DNA of 64,000 bases from Streptomyces sp. NBC_01217 (GCF_035994185.1 NZ_CP108538.1:2108001-2172000); one strand, 5' to 3'; shown: positions 32,674 to 43,700, counted from the first letter of the stretch. Numbers and translations are program-made. Notes: a model not told the origin generated them from the letters alone.

Positions 32674-33549
32674 TCAGCCCTTGAGTCCGCCGGCGGTGAG
32701 ACCGCTCATGATGTTGCGCTGGAAGACCAGGAAGATGAGCAGGGTCGGCACGGAGGCGATGGTCAGCGCGGCGATCAGCACGTTCACCGGCACGCCGTTG
32801 GACAGCGAGTAGATCCCGACGTTGAGCGTCTGCATCGCGGGGTCGGGGAGCGTGAGCATCGGCCAGAGGAAGTCCTTCCAGACCCCCACGATGGCGAAGA
32901 TCGACACGACGCCCAGGATCGGCCGGGAGATGGGCAGCACGATCGACCACAGGATCCGCATGGGGGAGGCCCCGTCCATCGACGCGGCGTCGAGGAGCTC
33001 CCTCGGGATCGAGTCGAAGAACCGCTTGAGCAGGAAGATGTTGAAGGCGTTGGTGACGGACGGGAGCCAGATCACCCAGGGCGTGTTCAGCAGGTTGCGC
33101 TCCACGACGGGCACGTCCAGGACCGTGAGGTACTGCGGCACGACGAGGACGGTCGCGGGGATCATCAGGGTCGCCAGCATCATGCCGAGGATCGCCTTGC
33201 CGAGCACGGGCCGCAGCTTGGAGAGCGAGTAGGCGGCCGCGACATCGAGGACGAGCTGGAAGGCGAGTGCGCCGAACGCGTAGTAGAGGGTGTTGAACAG
33301 CAGGGTGGCGAGGTCCATGACCTCCCAGGCCCGGGTGTAGTTGTCCGGCGTGAACGAGCCGGGCACCAGGGTCGGCGGTGTCTGGATCACTTCCTGGGCA
33401 TCCTTGAAGCCGCTGGACACCATCCAGTAGAGGGGGCCCAGGAACGCCAGGGTGAACCCGCCGATGACCACGGCGAAGACGGTCCAGTAGACGACCTTGC
33501 CTCGGGGGCGGGCGAGCTGCGCCGGCGAGATGAGTGTGCGTGTGGACAT
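32674..33549 (-). CDS. Sugar ABC importer permease, MalG type
   Basis: A 291-residue inner-membrane protein with six helices. The ATPase-contact (EAA) loop reads LLDAASMDGASPMRILWSIV. The C-terminus (FLVFQRNIMSGLTAGGLKG) is the typical MalG end. It follows the MalF-type gene by 16 bases. No ATPase gene is present; Streptomyces sugar importers of this type usually share the MsiK ATPase. Confidence 0.93.
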   Translation of the reverse strand: MSTRTLISPAQLARPRGKVVYWTVFAVVIGGFTLAFLGPLYWMVSSGFKDAQEVIQTPPTLVPGSFTPDNYTRAWEVMDLATLLFNTLYYAFGALAFQLVLDVAAAYSLSKLRPVLGKAILGMMLATLMIPATVLVVPQYLTVLDVPVVERNLLNTPWVIWLPSVTNAFNIFLLKRFFDSIPRELLDAASMDGASPMRILWSIVLPISRPILGVVSIFAIVGVWKDFLWPMLTLPDPAMQTLNVGIYSLSNGVPVNVLIAALTIASVPTLLIFLVFQRNIMSGLTAGGLKG

Positions 33550-33565
33550 GCTGGTCTCCCCGGTC

Positions 33566-34525
33566 CTACTCGTCCTCGGCGCGGCTGAGCTTCACGTACG
33601 CGGCCGAGAATCCGGCCAGGAGTACGAGCAGGAGCAGACCGAGCGCCGCCGCGGCACCGTAGTTGTTGAAGTTGAAGGCGTACTGGTAGATGAGGTAGAC
33701 GACCGTCGTGGTGGACCCCTCGGGGCCGGCGCCGCCGGTGAGCAGGAAGGGTTCGACGAAGACCTGCATGGTCGCGATGATCTGCATGAGCAGCATCAGC
33801 GACAGGATGAGGCGCGTCTGCGGGATGGTGACGTGCCAGATCTTGCGGAACAGTCCGGCGCCGTCCAGCTCGGCCGCCTCGTACAGCTCGCCGGGGATGG
33901 ACTGGAGCGCGGCGAGGTAGATGAGGGCAGCGCCGCCCATGTTCATCCAGGTCGAGGCGATGACGACGGAGAGCATGGAGAGGTCGGGGTCCTGGAGCCA
34001 CTGCTGCTCGGGCAGGCCGATCGAGGTGAACAGCCCGTTGAGCAGGCCGTAGCCGGGGTCGTAGAGGTACTTGAAGAGGAGGACCGAAGCGACCGGCGGC
34101 AGCATCACGGGCAGGTAGACGAGCAGCCGGAGGTAGCCCTGTCCGTGGTGGAACTCGTTGATGACGAGGGCGACGACGAACGGGACGGCGAATCCGAGGA
34201 TCAGCGCGAGCACGGTGAACAGGAGCGTGTTGCTCCACGCCTGCCAGAAGGCCGGGTCGTTGTAGACCGTGACGAGGTTGTCGAGACCGACCCAGGTGGT
34301 CTGCCCGCTCTCGGTCTTCTGGAAGGCCAGGAAGAACTCCCTGACCATCGGATACCAGGAGAACACCGCGAAGCAGACGACCGCCCCGATGAGGAACCCG
34401 TGGGCGGTGAGATTGCGCCGCAGGCTCTTCGCGAACCGGCCACCGGGGGGCGCGGGTTCCGTCTCGTGCGGCACGCGGTGGCGGGGGGAACCCGCCTTGC
34501 TCGGGGTCAGGCTGGGGGCCGACAT
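33566..34525 (-). CDS. Sugar ABC importer permease, MalF type
   Basis: A 319-residue permease with a charged cytoplasmic N-terminus, then FLIGAVVCFAVFSWYPMVRE and WVGLDNLVTVYNDPAFW, and the EAA loop ELYEAAELDGAGLFRKIWHV. I chose the ATG at 34525 (MSAPSLTPS), which has AAGGAG upstream; the frame extends further only through non-homologous sequence. It lies 105 bases after the binding-protein gene in the same operon. Confidence 0.92.
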   Translation of the reverse strand: MSAPSLTPSKAGSPRHRVPHETEPAPPGGRFAKSLRRNLTAHGFLIGAVVCFAVFSWYPMVREFFLAFQKTESGQTTWVGLDNLVTVYNDPAFWQAWSNTLLFTVLALILGFAVPFVVALVINEFHHGQGYLRLLVYLPVMLPPVASVLLFKYLYDPGYGLLNGLFTSIGLPEQQWLQDPDLSMLSVVIASTWMNMGGAALIYLAALQSIPGELYEAAELDGAGLFRKIWHVTIPQTRLILSLMLLMQIIATMQVFVEPFLLTGGAGPEGSTTTVVYLIYQYAFNFNNYGAAAALGLLLLVLLAGFSAAYVKLSRAEDE

Positions 34526-34630
34526 CGTCGCTCCTTGGTGCTGGTCTGCCGGGTTGTCGGGTCGTCGTCCTCCGGATGGTCGAGGTCCCGGGCGGGGGCG
34601 GCACATCGGTCCGCCCCTGCCCGGATCCGG

Positions 34631-36046
34631 TCATCCGGTGGCGAGGACCTGGTTCACCTGCGACTCGGCGGTGGAGAGCAGCTTGTCTATGTCGGCGTTC
34701 TTGTTGGTGAGGATGCCGGACATCACGTTGTCGAGGACCTTGTAGACCTCCTGGGCCTTCGCCGGCTCCGCCTTGCCCGCGACGGGGTTGTCCATGAAGG
34801 CCTTGAAGTTCGCGACCGGCATGGTGGCGTGCTCCACGCGGGCGGCGTCGTCCGTGGCCTTGGACTCGTTCAGCCAGAAGTTGGGCTGCGGGACGCCCAC
34901 GGGCAGGCCGTCCTGCTTGGTGCGCGCCCAGTCGAACTGGCCCTTGCCGACGGTGAGGTTCTTGAAGTTCAGCCAGGCGACCGCGGCCTTGATCTTGTCG
35001 GAGGAGATCCCCTTCTTGATCATGTAGTTGTTGCCGCCGGCCAGCGTGGCCTTCTCACCGGGGATCGGTCCCATGCCGAAGTTCTCGTATTTCGCGCCGA
35101 GTTGCTGGACCATGTACGCGATGTCGTCGGGCGCGGCGAGGAACATGCCGAGCTTGTCGGTGGCGATCTGCTTCTGAAGGTCGCCCCACTTGAGCAGCTG
35201 GGTCTTGCCCATGCTGTCGTCCTCCCAGCGCATGGCGTGGAGGTTATTCGCGACCTGCTTGCCGAGCTCGTTGTTGAAGGCGGCCTTCTTGCCGCTCGCG
35301 TCGACGACCTCCCCGCCCACGCTGTACATCTGCGCGGTGAAGTGCCAGCCGCCGGTGTTGCCCGCGCTGTACTCCCCGAAGCCCGCGACTCCGTTGCCCA
35401 GTCCGGCGATCTTCTTCGCGGCGGCGCGGACCTCCTCCCAGGTGCGCGGCGGGGCGTCGGGGTCGAGGCCGGCCTGCTGGAAGAGCTTGCGGTTGACGAG
35501 CAGGCCCATCGTGTAGTTGCTGGTGGGCAGGCCGTACAGCTTGCCGTCCTGCTTCAGCGAGCCGAGGACGTTCGGGTCGATGTCCTTCAGGGCGGGGACC
35601 GACTTGTCGTTGACGTACGCGGTGATGTCGGCGACGCCGTCGTTGTCCAGGACCTGTGGCAGGTCGGTGAAGTACGTGTAGAAGACGTCCGGCTGGGACT
35701 TGGCCTTGAGCATCGCGGTGAAGCGGGGCGGTTCGAGGCACTGGCCTGCGGTGGAGCGGCCCTCGATCGTGACGTTGGGGTACGTCTTGTTGAAGGCGGC
35801 GACGTCCTCCTTCCACTCCTTGAGCTCGGCCGCCTTCGCCGCCGGGGGCATGCAGTCGATGGTGAGCGTCACCTTGGTCTTCGGATCCAGCGGAGCGGCG
35901 GGGTCGGACGACCCGCCGCCCTCGGAACCACCGCTGCCGTTGTTGCTGCTGCTGGTGCCGCAGGCGGCGAGCGCGGTCAGCGTGAGCGCGGAGACGAGGG
36001 TGACCGCGCTGGCGCGGCGCGTACGGCGGAACCGGGCACTTCTCAT
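34631..36046 (-). CDS. Sugar-binding lipoprotein of the ABC importer
   Basis: A 471-residue extracellular solute-binding protein. The signal peptide ends in LTALAAC, lipidating C29; a Ser/Gly-rich tether (SSSNNGSGGSEGGGSS) follows. The family 1 binding fold shows VTIEGRSTAGQCLEPPRFTA, QPDVFYTYFTDLP, GKLYGLPTSNYTMGLLVNRK and RTWEEVRAAAKKIAG. It captures a sugar outside the membrane and hands it to the two permeases. ATG at 36046 follows GAAGGGGACC. The element at 36133, also at the lacI start, lies about 90 bases upstream. Its long, unusual N-terminal Cys-containing segment (IDCMPPAAK) could form a disulfide with AGQC. Confidence 0.92.
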   Translation of the reverse strand: MRSARFRRTRRASAVTLVSALTLTALAACGTSSSNNGSGGSEGGGSSDPAAPLDPKTKVTLTIDCMPPAAKAAELKEWKEDVAAFNKTYPNVTIEGRSTAGQCLEPPRFTAMLKAKSQPDVFYTYFTDLPQVLDNDGVADITAYVNDKSVPALKDIDPNVLGSLKQDGKLYGLPTSNYTMGLLVNRKLFQQAGLDPDAPPRTWEEVRAAAKKIAGLGNGVAGFGEYSAGNTGGWHFTAQMYSVGGEVVDASGKKAAFNNELGKQVANNLHAMRWEDDSMGKTQLLKWGDLQKQIATDKLGMFLAAPDDIAYMVQQLGAKYENFGMGPIPGEKATLAGGNNYMIKKGISSDKIKAAVAWLNFKNLTVGKGQFDWARTKQDGLPVGVPQPNFWLNESKATDDAARVEHATMPVANFKAFMDNPVAGKAEPAKAQEVYKVLDNVMSGILTNKNADIDKLLSTAESQVNQVLATG

Positions 36047-36132
36047 GGTGGTCCCCTTCGGGCATGAACGTGGAGGTTCGCCCCACCGCCGGTGCGTTGT
36101 GGGGCGCGCCACACTCAACCACTCCCGACAAG

Positions 36133-36150
36133 TGAACGCAAGATATCGCG
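36133..36150 (-). promoter_or_regulatory. Operator-like element shared with the lacI promoter
   Basis: Read on the minus strand, GCGATATCTTGCGTTCA occurs here; the lacI start region has the same sequence with one inserted base. It lies 87-104 bases upstream of the binding-protein gene. It is the best candidate site for the LacI repressor at 44418. Confidence 0.6.
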
Positions 36151-36233
36151 CTGATTTCGTAATTGCCTGACAGGAAGAGGAAGGAGGCCGGGGAATGGGG
36201 CGCACGAAAGGCCGATCGGCCCCCACGCACGCA

Positions 36234-36272
36234 AGGCCGGCGCAAGCAGCCGCAAGCCGCCTGCGCCGACCT
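36234..36272 (-). terminator. Strand-specific terminator of GH87-like gene B
   Basis: In minus-strand RNA 17 consecutive bases pair (36256-36272 with 36234-36250), three of them as G-U wobbles, around a 5-base loop. Read on the plus strand those three would be A-C mismatches, so the hairpin works only for the leftward GH87-B transcript. It separates that gene from the importer operon. Confidence 0.75.
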
Positions 36273-36306
36273 CGCCGGGCCTGCGCCCGTGGTGTCGCCG
36301 TACCCG

Positions 36307-39300
36307 CTAGGGGTTTGCGTTGATCTTGAAGGTGGACGTGGTGTTGCGGATGTCCACCGCGTTGTTGCTCAGCTCCAGGCCGTTGAAGGTCACCTCCCCG
36401 ACGGCGGGGCCCTGCCCCGACTCGGGCATCTCGTTGGCCCACAGGCCGAAGCCCGACTTCGCGTCGTACGCGTCCCCGCTCTTGCGCGCGCCCGTGATCG
36501 AGATGTCCGTGAACACGGTGTCCTTGATCGGGAACTGCGGCTGCCCGCCGACGTAGTTCGTCTGGAACATCACGCCGCTGTACGTCGGATCGACGATGTC
36601 GACGTGGTTGACCCTGATCCCCTGGAAGACCTTGGAGGCGGAGAACACCCAAATGCCCGGGAAGGTCTGCGAGCCCCAGAAGTGCCCGCCGGCCCGGACG
36701 ATCGAGATGTTCTCGAAGGTCGTGGGATCGGTGCCGAAGCCGTTCATCGGGTAGCCGAAGTCCAGCGAGGAGATCGTGATGCCGGAGTAGACGAGTGTGT
36801 CCGCAATGTGGATGTTGCGGAAGGTGTTGTTGTAGCCGCCGTAGACGGCGACACCCGCGGCCCGCCACGTGAGCGTCGACGTCAGGTTCTCGTAGACGTT
36901 GTCCTTCATGTCCGCCCCGCCCGCGTCGATCGCGGAGAAGAGCGCGAAGCTGTCGTCACCGGTGGCCCGCGCGTCGTTGTTGGTCACGAGGTTGTCCGTG
37001 GAGCCGTTGGTCATGTTGATGCCGTCGGCGAACATGTTCCGGATCCGCGAGTTCTTGATCGTGATCCGGTCGGTGTTGGCGCCCCAGTAGAGGCACACCA
37101 TGTGCTCGTTCCAGATGTCGTCGATCACGATGTCCGTGACGTTGGCGAAGTCGAAGACCTTTCCCGGGCCGTCGATCCGCGAGGTGTAGTTGCCGAAGTA
37201 CGCGAAGCCCTTGAAGAGCGAGCCCTTCGCCGCCGCCTCGGCCCGGAAGCCGACGTCGGTGTTGTCCTGCGCGGAGGGCGCGTGGAACTTCGTGTACCAG
37301 GGCCCGGCACCGACGACCTTCACCGCCTTGCCGTACACCTGGAACTTGCTCGACGTCTGGTAGTCGCCCGGCGGCAGATAGACGCCCACGAGGGTGCCCG
37401 TGGTGTCCATCCGTACCTTGTCGAGCGCGTTCTGGACGTCCTGGTGACCGAATCCGGCGGGCACCGTGTACGTGGCCGGGTCCGGGTTGGCGACCGGCGC
37501 GACCTGCTCCAGGTTCACGAAGTCGATCGCGTACGGCTGGCTGTTGGCGGCGTCCTTCTGGAGCCGGATCCTGCTGCCCGCCCGCACGGTCTCGCCGAGC
37601 ATGACGTTCGCCTCGTCATAGATGTGGCGCGGGGCGCCGGCACCCGGGGAGTTGCCGGGCGCGGTCTCGGCGCCGTACAGCCAGGCGTACTTCGACGTCA
37701 CCGGGAGCGCCTTCTTGAACACCCCGTCGACGTACACGTTGATCGTGGAGTCGATGCCGCCGCCGCCCGGGGCGTCGGGCAGCGAGACGCGGGCGACCAG
37801 GGTGTTCGTGTCGGCGCGGGTGGTGAACTCGACGTACTCGCCCGTCGCGTCCAGGTTCACGGCCTTGCGGCCCGACGCCTCGCCCGCGATGTCTCCGACG
37901 GTCCGGTTCGGGCCGATGACCTGCGCGCCTCCCCCAGCGGTGCCGTCCTCCGCCTCGTACATGTCGTACGGCATGTTGGCGCCGCGGCCGACGAACAGCG
38001 GCTGGGTGGAGGTGTTGTTGGCGCGCTTGACCGGCAGTTCGTTGGCGTCGTCGGCGATGACGACCTTCACGGTGTACGAGCCGTTGACGGCGGTCCAGGA
38101 GCCGAAGCTCACCTCGGCCGTGGCTCCGGCCGCGATGGCTCCGGAGTGCGCCCCGGTCAGCGTCTTGACCGTGGCGCCCGTCGAGTCGACCAGGGTGAGC
38201 GTGACGCCGTGGCTGCCCGACGCGCTCGCCACGGTGCCCTGGTTCTTCACGGCCACCTTGAAGGTGACGGCGTCACCGGCCGCGGGGCTGGACGGTGAGG
38301 TCGTCACGGAGGACGCGACCAGGTCGGAGCTGGAGACCGGCCTGACCACCAGGTCGTTGGAGCTGGTGAAGGTGTTGTTGGACTCGTTCTGTTCGATGAC
38401 CGCGTTCGCCTCGTCGGCGACCGCGCTCAGCTGGTACGAACCGGCGTCCCGCGCGCCGATGGAGGCGCTGACCGTGGTCTGGGCGCCGGCGGCCAGAGCG
38501 CCGACCTGGGCGGTGGCGACCTTGGTGCCGCCCAGCCGCAGCGCGACGGCGCTGGCCGGTGCGGCGGCCGGACCGCTGTTGCGGACGGTGGCGCTCACCG
38601 TGATCGGGTCCGACTCGACCGGGGATGCGGGCGAGGCGGTCAGAGCGGTGACCTCCAGGTCCGGGTTGGGCGCCGGTACGCCGATGATCTGGAACTCGGC
38701 GAGCTGGCCCGCCGAGGAGCCGGAGTTGGCGGTGAACCTCAGCTGGACGTCCGCGACCCGGGCCGAGACCGGGATCGTGACGGTGTTGCCGCTCGCCGGG
38801 TCGAAGGTGTAGCTCTTCGCCGCGACAAGGCCGCCGAAGCCGGAGGCGCTCTGCTCGCGGCCGAGAACCTCGACGGTCTGGCTGCGGGTGGCCCAGGCCG
38901 AGTCCGGGTTGAGCTTGAGGACGAGCCGGTCGAGGTCGGCGTTGGAGCCCAGCTTCACGGTGAGGGTCTGGGGGTAGCTACCGCCAGCGCCCTCCCAGTA
39001 GGTCGTGACGTTGTTGTCGTTGGCGTTCACCGCGGCGTAGGTGTGCACCGTGGAGGAGGCGGCGATCTCCTTGCCGACCGCGAGGTTGGAGCCCGTACCG
39101 CCGGTGCCGGAGCGGGTCACGGCGTTGCTGTTCGCCGACTGGTTGCCGGCGGCGTCCTTGGCGCGGACGTGGTACGTGACGGTGGCGGAGGCCGGCTGGG
39201 TGTCGGTGTACGTGGTGACGTTGCCTGCCACGCTGCCCCGGAGGGTGTTGTTGGCGTAGACGTCGTAGCCGGTGACGCCGGTGTTGTCCGAGGAGGCGTC

Positions 39301-40593
39301 CCAGGTCAGCTTGATCTGTCCGGCACCGGGTTCGGTGAGCGCGAGGTTCGCGGGCGCGGTCGGCGCCTGGGTGTCCCCGGTCTCGGCGGTACGCGTCACT
39401 GTGTTGCTGTCGGCCGACTGGTTGCCGGCGGCATCCTTCGCGCGGACGAGGTAGGTGACCGTCTGGTTCGCCGGCCGGGTGTCGGTGAACGTGGTGACGC
39501 CCCCGGCGACGCTGGTCAGCAGGGAGCCGTTGGCGTAGATGTCGTAGCCCGTCACTGCGACGTTGTCGGTGGCGGCGTTCCAGGTGAGCCTGATCTGATC
39601 GGTGGCCGGCTGGGTGAAGGCGAGGTTCGCGGGCACGGACGGGGCCTGCGTGTCGCCGGTCTGCGGGCCGTAGACCTCCAACTCGGAGAGCTGGGCCGCG
39701 GGCTGGACGCTGTTCGCCGTGACCAGGACGCGGACGTACCGGGTGGTGGCCGCGTCGAAGGTGATCGTCGCGGTGTGTCCGCCGGCCGCGTCGAAGGTGT
39801 ACGCCCGGGAGGCGTTCAGGTCGGTGAAGGTGGTGCCGTTGGTGCTGCCCTGGATCTTCAGGGTCTGGCTGCGCGTCTCCCAGCCGGAGGGCAGCCGCAG
39901 GACGACCCGGTCGACGCGTACGGCGGCGCCGAGGTCGGCCTGGATCCACTGGGGCAGGGCGTTGTTGGCGCTCTCCCAGTAGGTGGCCTGGTTGCCGTCG
40001 TTGGCGTTGCCCGCCGCGTACACCTCGGTATGACTGCTCGCGGTCAGGGTGCGTCCGCTCGCGAGGTTGACGGAGGAGCCGTCGGCGTCGTGCACCTCCA
40101 GCTCGGAGAGCTGGGCGGCCTGCCAGCCGGTGTTGGCGGTGATGTTGATCCGGACGAACCGCGCCTGGGTGGCGGGGAAGGTCACCGTCACGGTGTTGGC
40201 CGCGCCCGGGCTGAAGGTGTAGGTGGCGGAGTTCTTGATCGTGGCGAAGCTCGTGCCGTCGGCGCTGCCCTGGACGGAGAGTGTCTGGTTACGGCTCTCC
40301 CAGCCTGCGGGCAGTTTCAGGACCACCTCGTCCACACGGGTCGTGGTGCCGAGGTCGGCCTGGACCCACTGGGGCAGGCTGCTGCCGGCGCTCTGCCAGT
40401 ACGAGCCCTGGTTGCCGTCGGTGATGTTCCCGGCGCCGTACTCGGCCACGGAACTGCTCGCCGCCGTCGCGTCGCCGAGGGCGATGTTGGGGCCACCCGC
40501 GGCCTGCGCGGTCATCAGCGGACCGCCCAGTGCCAGGAGGCTGGTCGCGACCACGGTGCTCAGGAACCGTAGTCTCCAGTTGGAGATGCTCAT
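36307..40593 (-). CDS. Large modular secreted GH87-like enzyme B
   Basis: A 1428-residue exported protein. After a signal peptide (to ~31) come two discoidin (F5/8C) domains (~32-315), two fibronectin III domains (~318-505; DNVAVTGYDIYANGSLL, DNTGVTGYDVYANNTLR), a third discoidin (~508-650), two CARDB domains (~652-880), a CBM35-like sandwich (~885-1040) and a right-handed beta-helix (~1050-1428). In the helix MFADGINMTNG and ATGDDSFALF hold D1190 and D1213/D1214. Discoidin, FN3 and CBM modules suit binding to an insoluble polysaccharide, the helix its hydrolysis. It lacks some GH87 motifs present in A (for example LDxNW), so its specificity may differ. ATG at 40593 follows GAGAGGAC. Confidence 0.75.
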   Translation of the reverse strand: MSISNWRLRFLSTVVATSLLALGGPLMTAQAAGGPNIALGDATAASSSVAEYGAGNITDGNQGSYWQSAGSSLPQWVQADLGTTTRVDEVVLKLPAGWESRNQTLSVQGSADGTSFATIKNSATYTFSPGAANTVTVTFPATQARFVRINITANTGWQAAQLSELEVHDADGSSVNLASGRTLTASSHTEVYAAGNANDGNQATYWESANNALPQWIQADLGAAVRVDRVVLRLPSGWETRSQTLKIQGSTNGTTFTDLNASRAYTFDAAGGHTATITFDAATTRYVRVLVTANSVQPAAQLSELEVYGPQTGDTQAPSVPANLAFTQPATDQIRLTWNAATDNVAVTGYDIYANGSLLTSVAGGVTTFTDTRPANQTVTYLVRAKDAAGNQSADSNTVTRTAETGDTQAPTAPANLALTEPGAGQIKLTWDASSDNTGVTGYDVYANNTLRGSVAGNVTTYTDTQPASATVTYHVRAKDAAGNQSANSNAVTRSGTGGTGSNLAVGKEIAASSTVHTYAAVNANDNNVTTYWEGAGGSYPQTLTVKLGSNADLDRLVLKLNPDSAWATRSQTVEVLGREQSASGFGGLVAAKSYTFDPASGNTVTIPVSARVADVQLRFTANSGSSAGQLAEFQIIGVPAPNPDLEVTALTASPASPVESDPITVSATVRNSGPAAAPASAVALRLGGTKVATAQVGALAAGAQTTVSASIGARDAGSYQLSAVADEANAVIEQNESNNTFTSSNDLVVRPVSSSDLVASSVTTSPSSPAAGDAVTFKVAVKNQGTVASASGSHGVTLTLVDSTGATVKTLTGAHSGAIAAGATAEVSFGSWTAVNGSYTVKVVIADDANELPVKRANNTSTQPLFVGRGANMPYDMYEAEDGTAGGGAQVIGPNRTVGDIAGEASGRKAVNLDATGEYVEFTTRADTNTLVARVSLPDAPGGGGIDSTINVYVDGVFKKALPVTSKYAWLYGAETAPGNSPGAGAPRHIYDEANVMLGETVRAGSRIRLQKDAANSQPYAIDFVNLEQVAPVANPDPATYTVPAGFGHQDVQNALDKVRMDTTGTLVGVYLPPGDYQTSSKFQVYGKAVKVVGAGPWYTKFHAPSAQDNTDVGFRAEAAAKGSLFKGFAYFGNYTSRIDGPGKVFDFANVTDIVIDDIWNEHMVCLYWGANTDRITIKNSRIRNMFADGINMTNGSTDNLVTNNDARATGDDSFALFSAIDAGGADMKDNVYENLTSTLTWRAAGVAVYGGYNNTFRNIHIADTLVYSGITISSLDFGYPMNGFGTDPTTFENISIVRAGGHFWGSQTFPGIWVFSASKVFQGIRVNHVDIVDPTYSGVMFQTNYVGGQPQFPIKDTVFTDISITGARKSGDAYDAKSGFGLWANEMPESGQGPAVGEVTFNGLELSNNAVDIRNTTSTFKINANP

Positions 40594-40653
40594 CTGTCCT
40601 CTCAGTCCTCGATCTCGGCCTCGCGCCCGACCGGCGAGAGGCACGGCTCAGTG

Positions 40654-40683
40654 GCGGCGGCCCCCGTCGGAGGGGGCCGCCGC
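40654..40683. terminator. Terminator of GH87-like gene C
   Basis: GCGGCGGCCCCC (40654-40665) pairs perfectly with GGGGGCCGCCGC (40672-40683) around GTCGGA. It lies 20 bases past the gene C stop and before gene B. Confidence 0.88.
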
Positions 40684-40703
40684 ATGGGGGTGTGGCGTGA
40701 GGA

Positions 40704-43700
40704 TCAGCCGGTCCTGTTGACGACGAACTGCGAACCGGGCTCGATGAGGACGTCGCCCTCGGCCGAGTTGGTGATGGTCACGCCCGTCAGCGTCGCGCTG
40801 CCGCGCGCACCGCTCATCGCGAGGACTCCGGAACCGTTGTTCGACTTGTCGATCCGGACGTTCGTGATCTTCACGTCCGGCATCTCGCCGCCACCCGTCT
40901 TGAACTGGATGCCGTCGTACGTCGAGTCGAGGATCTCGGAGTCCCGGATGGTGACGCCCGGGATGGGCTGCCCCTGTGCGAAGAGCGTGATGGCGCCGAA
41001 CTCCTGGTCCTCGTTCCAGAACGCGCCGCCGGTGCGGTGCAGGGCGTTGTTGGCGATCAGCGTCTGCCCGGAGAAGGGCAGCGGGTCGTGGTCGGTCGCG
41101 AGCATGATGCCCGGGTAGTTCATGGTGTCCGAGATGATGTTGTTCTCGATGGTGTTCCCGAAGCCGCCGTAGACCGCGATGCCGTTGGCACGCCACGGAA
41201 GCTGGATGGTGTTGTTGCGGAAGTGGTTGTTGGATCCGATGTCCACCGAGGTGTCCTTGACGTACTTGCTGGCCCAGACGGCCAGCGCGTCGTCGCCGGT
41301 GTTACGGAAGGACGAGTCGAAGACGGTGGAGTTGCGGGTGCCGTTGGCGAAGTTGATGCCGTCGGCGTAGGTGTTGCGGATCCGCATGCCGGTGAACTCC
41401 AGCCCGTCGCCGGGGCCCCAGAGCTCGGGGATGTTGGAGTAGTCGCGGCCGGCCCAGACGCCGACGTTGGCGTGCTCGATCCAGACGTTGCTGATCTTGG
41501 TGCCCTTACCGAAGCGGCCGTTGAGGCCGACTCCGCCCTCGGCGTTGCCGTCACCGCCGCGGATCTGGCCCGATCCGAAGATGGCGATGTCGGAGATCTG
41601 CGTGTTGTGGTCGATGTCGAAGCCGAAGTTGCCCTCGTGCGGGTGGTTGATGCCGCCCGCCTGGTGCGGCGGGGTCAGCGTGTACAGCTGGGAGTGCCAC
41701 ATGCCCGCGCCGCGGATCGTGACGTCCCGGATGCCGACCTGGTTGAACTGGCCGCGGTTGAGCGGGTCGTCGGTCAGGATCTTCTGCTCCTGGCGCCACT
41801 GACCGGCGGGGATCCAGACGCAGGAGATCTGGCCGTTCTGGTCGGCGGTCACGGCGCGCTGGAGGGCGTCGGTGTCGTCGATGCCGTCGTTGGGGACGGC
41901 GCCGTACTCGGTGATGGAGGTGCAGTTGGCCGGCTTGGCGGCCGGGGGCGCCACCTGCTCCAGGTCGATCAGGTCGATGATGTAGAAGGGGGCCGAGTCG
42001 CCCGAATCGCGCTGGAGCCGGAACTTCGTGCCCACCGGGTAGGTCTGCGTCAGCAGCGCGTGGGACTCGTCGAAGAGCCGCCGTGCGTCACCGCCGGGCT
42101 GGTTGGTGAGGCCCTCGGGGTCGTCGGTGGTGCCGTAGAGCCAGCTGTGCTTGGACGACAGGGTCAGCTTGCGGACGAAGGCGCCGTCCGCGTAGAGGCT
42201 GATCGTGGCCTCGGCTCCGCCGCCGGCGGCGGAGTCGGGAACCGAGTTGCGTACGACGATCGAGTTGGAGGGGTTCGTCGCGGTGAACTCGACGTACTGA
42301 CCTTGCGAGTTGAGGCGCACCGACTTGCGGCCTGAGGACTCGGTGGCGAAGTTGGTGTGGCCGAAGGTCCGCTTCTGGTCGGAGGTGAGCAGGGTGCCGT
42401 CGTAGTGGGCGTCCTCCGCCTCGTACTCGGTGTACGGCACGGCCGCGCCGCGTCCGACGACGAGGGAGCGGGTGAAGACGTTGTTGTTCTCGTCGGTCTC
42501 GCTGACGGTCCCGGTGGCGTCGGCGGTCGCGGTGAGCGTGGCCCCACCGCTGGTGGCCGTCCAGGTGCCCGAGATGGCGACGGTGGCCGTCTGGCCGGCG
42601 GCGATCGCGCCCGCGGCGCCGTTGAGCGTGGTCGTTCCGGCTGTCAGCCGGGTGACCGTGCCGGCCGAGACGCCGGTGGTGCCGCGGTTCTCGACCGCGA
42701 CGGTGAAGCTGACGGCGGAGCCGACGGCGGGGCTGGCCGGGTTGGTGGTGATCCCCGTGACCCGCAGGTCGGGACCGGGGCTCTGGCCGACGACGAGTTT
42801 CACCGAGGCCGTCCGGCTGTTGTTGCTGTTGTCCTGCTCCGCGACGGTGTCGGTCGGGTCGACCACGGCCGAGACGGTGTAGGAGCCCATGGGGCGCTTG
42901 CCCACCGCGACCGGGACGGTCGCCGAGGCTCCGGCGGCGAGCGCGGGGACCGGGGCTGAACCGGCCACGGCGCCCTCCAGGCTGACCTGGACGGTGGTGG
43001 CGGGCGCGGCGGCCGTACCGGCGTTGCGCACCGTGGCGTTGACGGTCACGCTGTCCGTCTCGGACGGCGAGGACGGGGTCCAGGTCAGGTCGGTGACGGT
43101 GAGGTCGGGGTTCGGCGCCGCTGTGCCGACGACCTGGAACTCCGCGACCTGGCCGCCGGGGGCGCCGGTGTTGGAGAAGAAGGTCAGGCGCAGGTCGGCG
43201 TACCGGCCGGTCACCGGGATCGTGACGGTGTTCTGTCCGGAGGACGGGCTGAAGGCGTAGTCGGCCCGCGCCTTGAGCGAGGTGAAGCCGGAGGCCGCCT
43301 GCTCACGTCCGAGGACCTCGATCGACTGGGTCCTGGGGCCCCACGCCTGGTCGGGGTTGAGCTTGACGACCACGGCTTCCACGTCGGCGTTGGCGCCGAG
43401 CTTCACCGTCAGGCTGGACGGGAAGCCGGCGGACTCCCAGTAGGTGGTGGCGCTGTCGTCGTTGGCGTTGGCGGCGACGTACGTCTGCGTGGTCGAGGTC
43501 GCCTCGATCGGCTTGTTGCGCGCCAGGTTGGTCCCCTGGACGGGGGGAGGGTCGACCGGGCCGCCTTCGCCGTAGACCTCCAGCTCGGAGAGCTGGGCTG
43601 CGTTCCAGCCGGAGTTCGACGTCACCTGGATCCGGAGGTACCGGGTGGTGACGGAGGTGAGGCCGATGGTCACGGTGTTCGCCTGGGAGGGGCTGAACGC

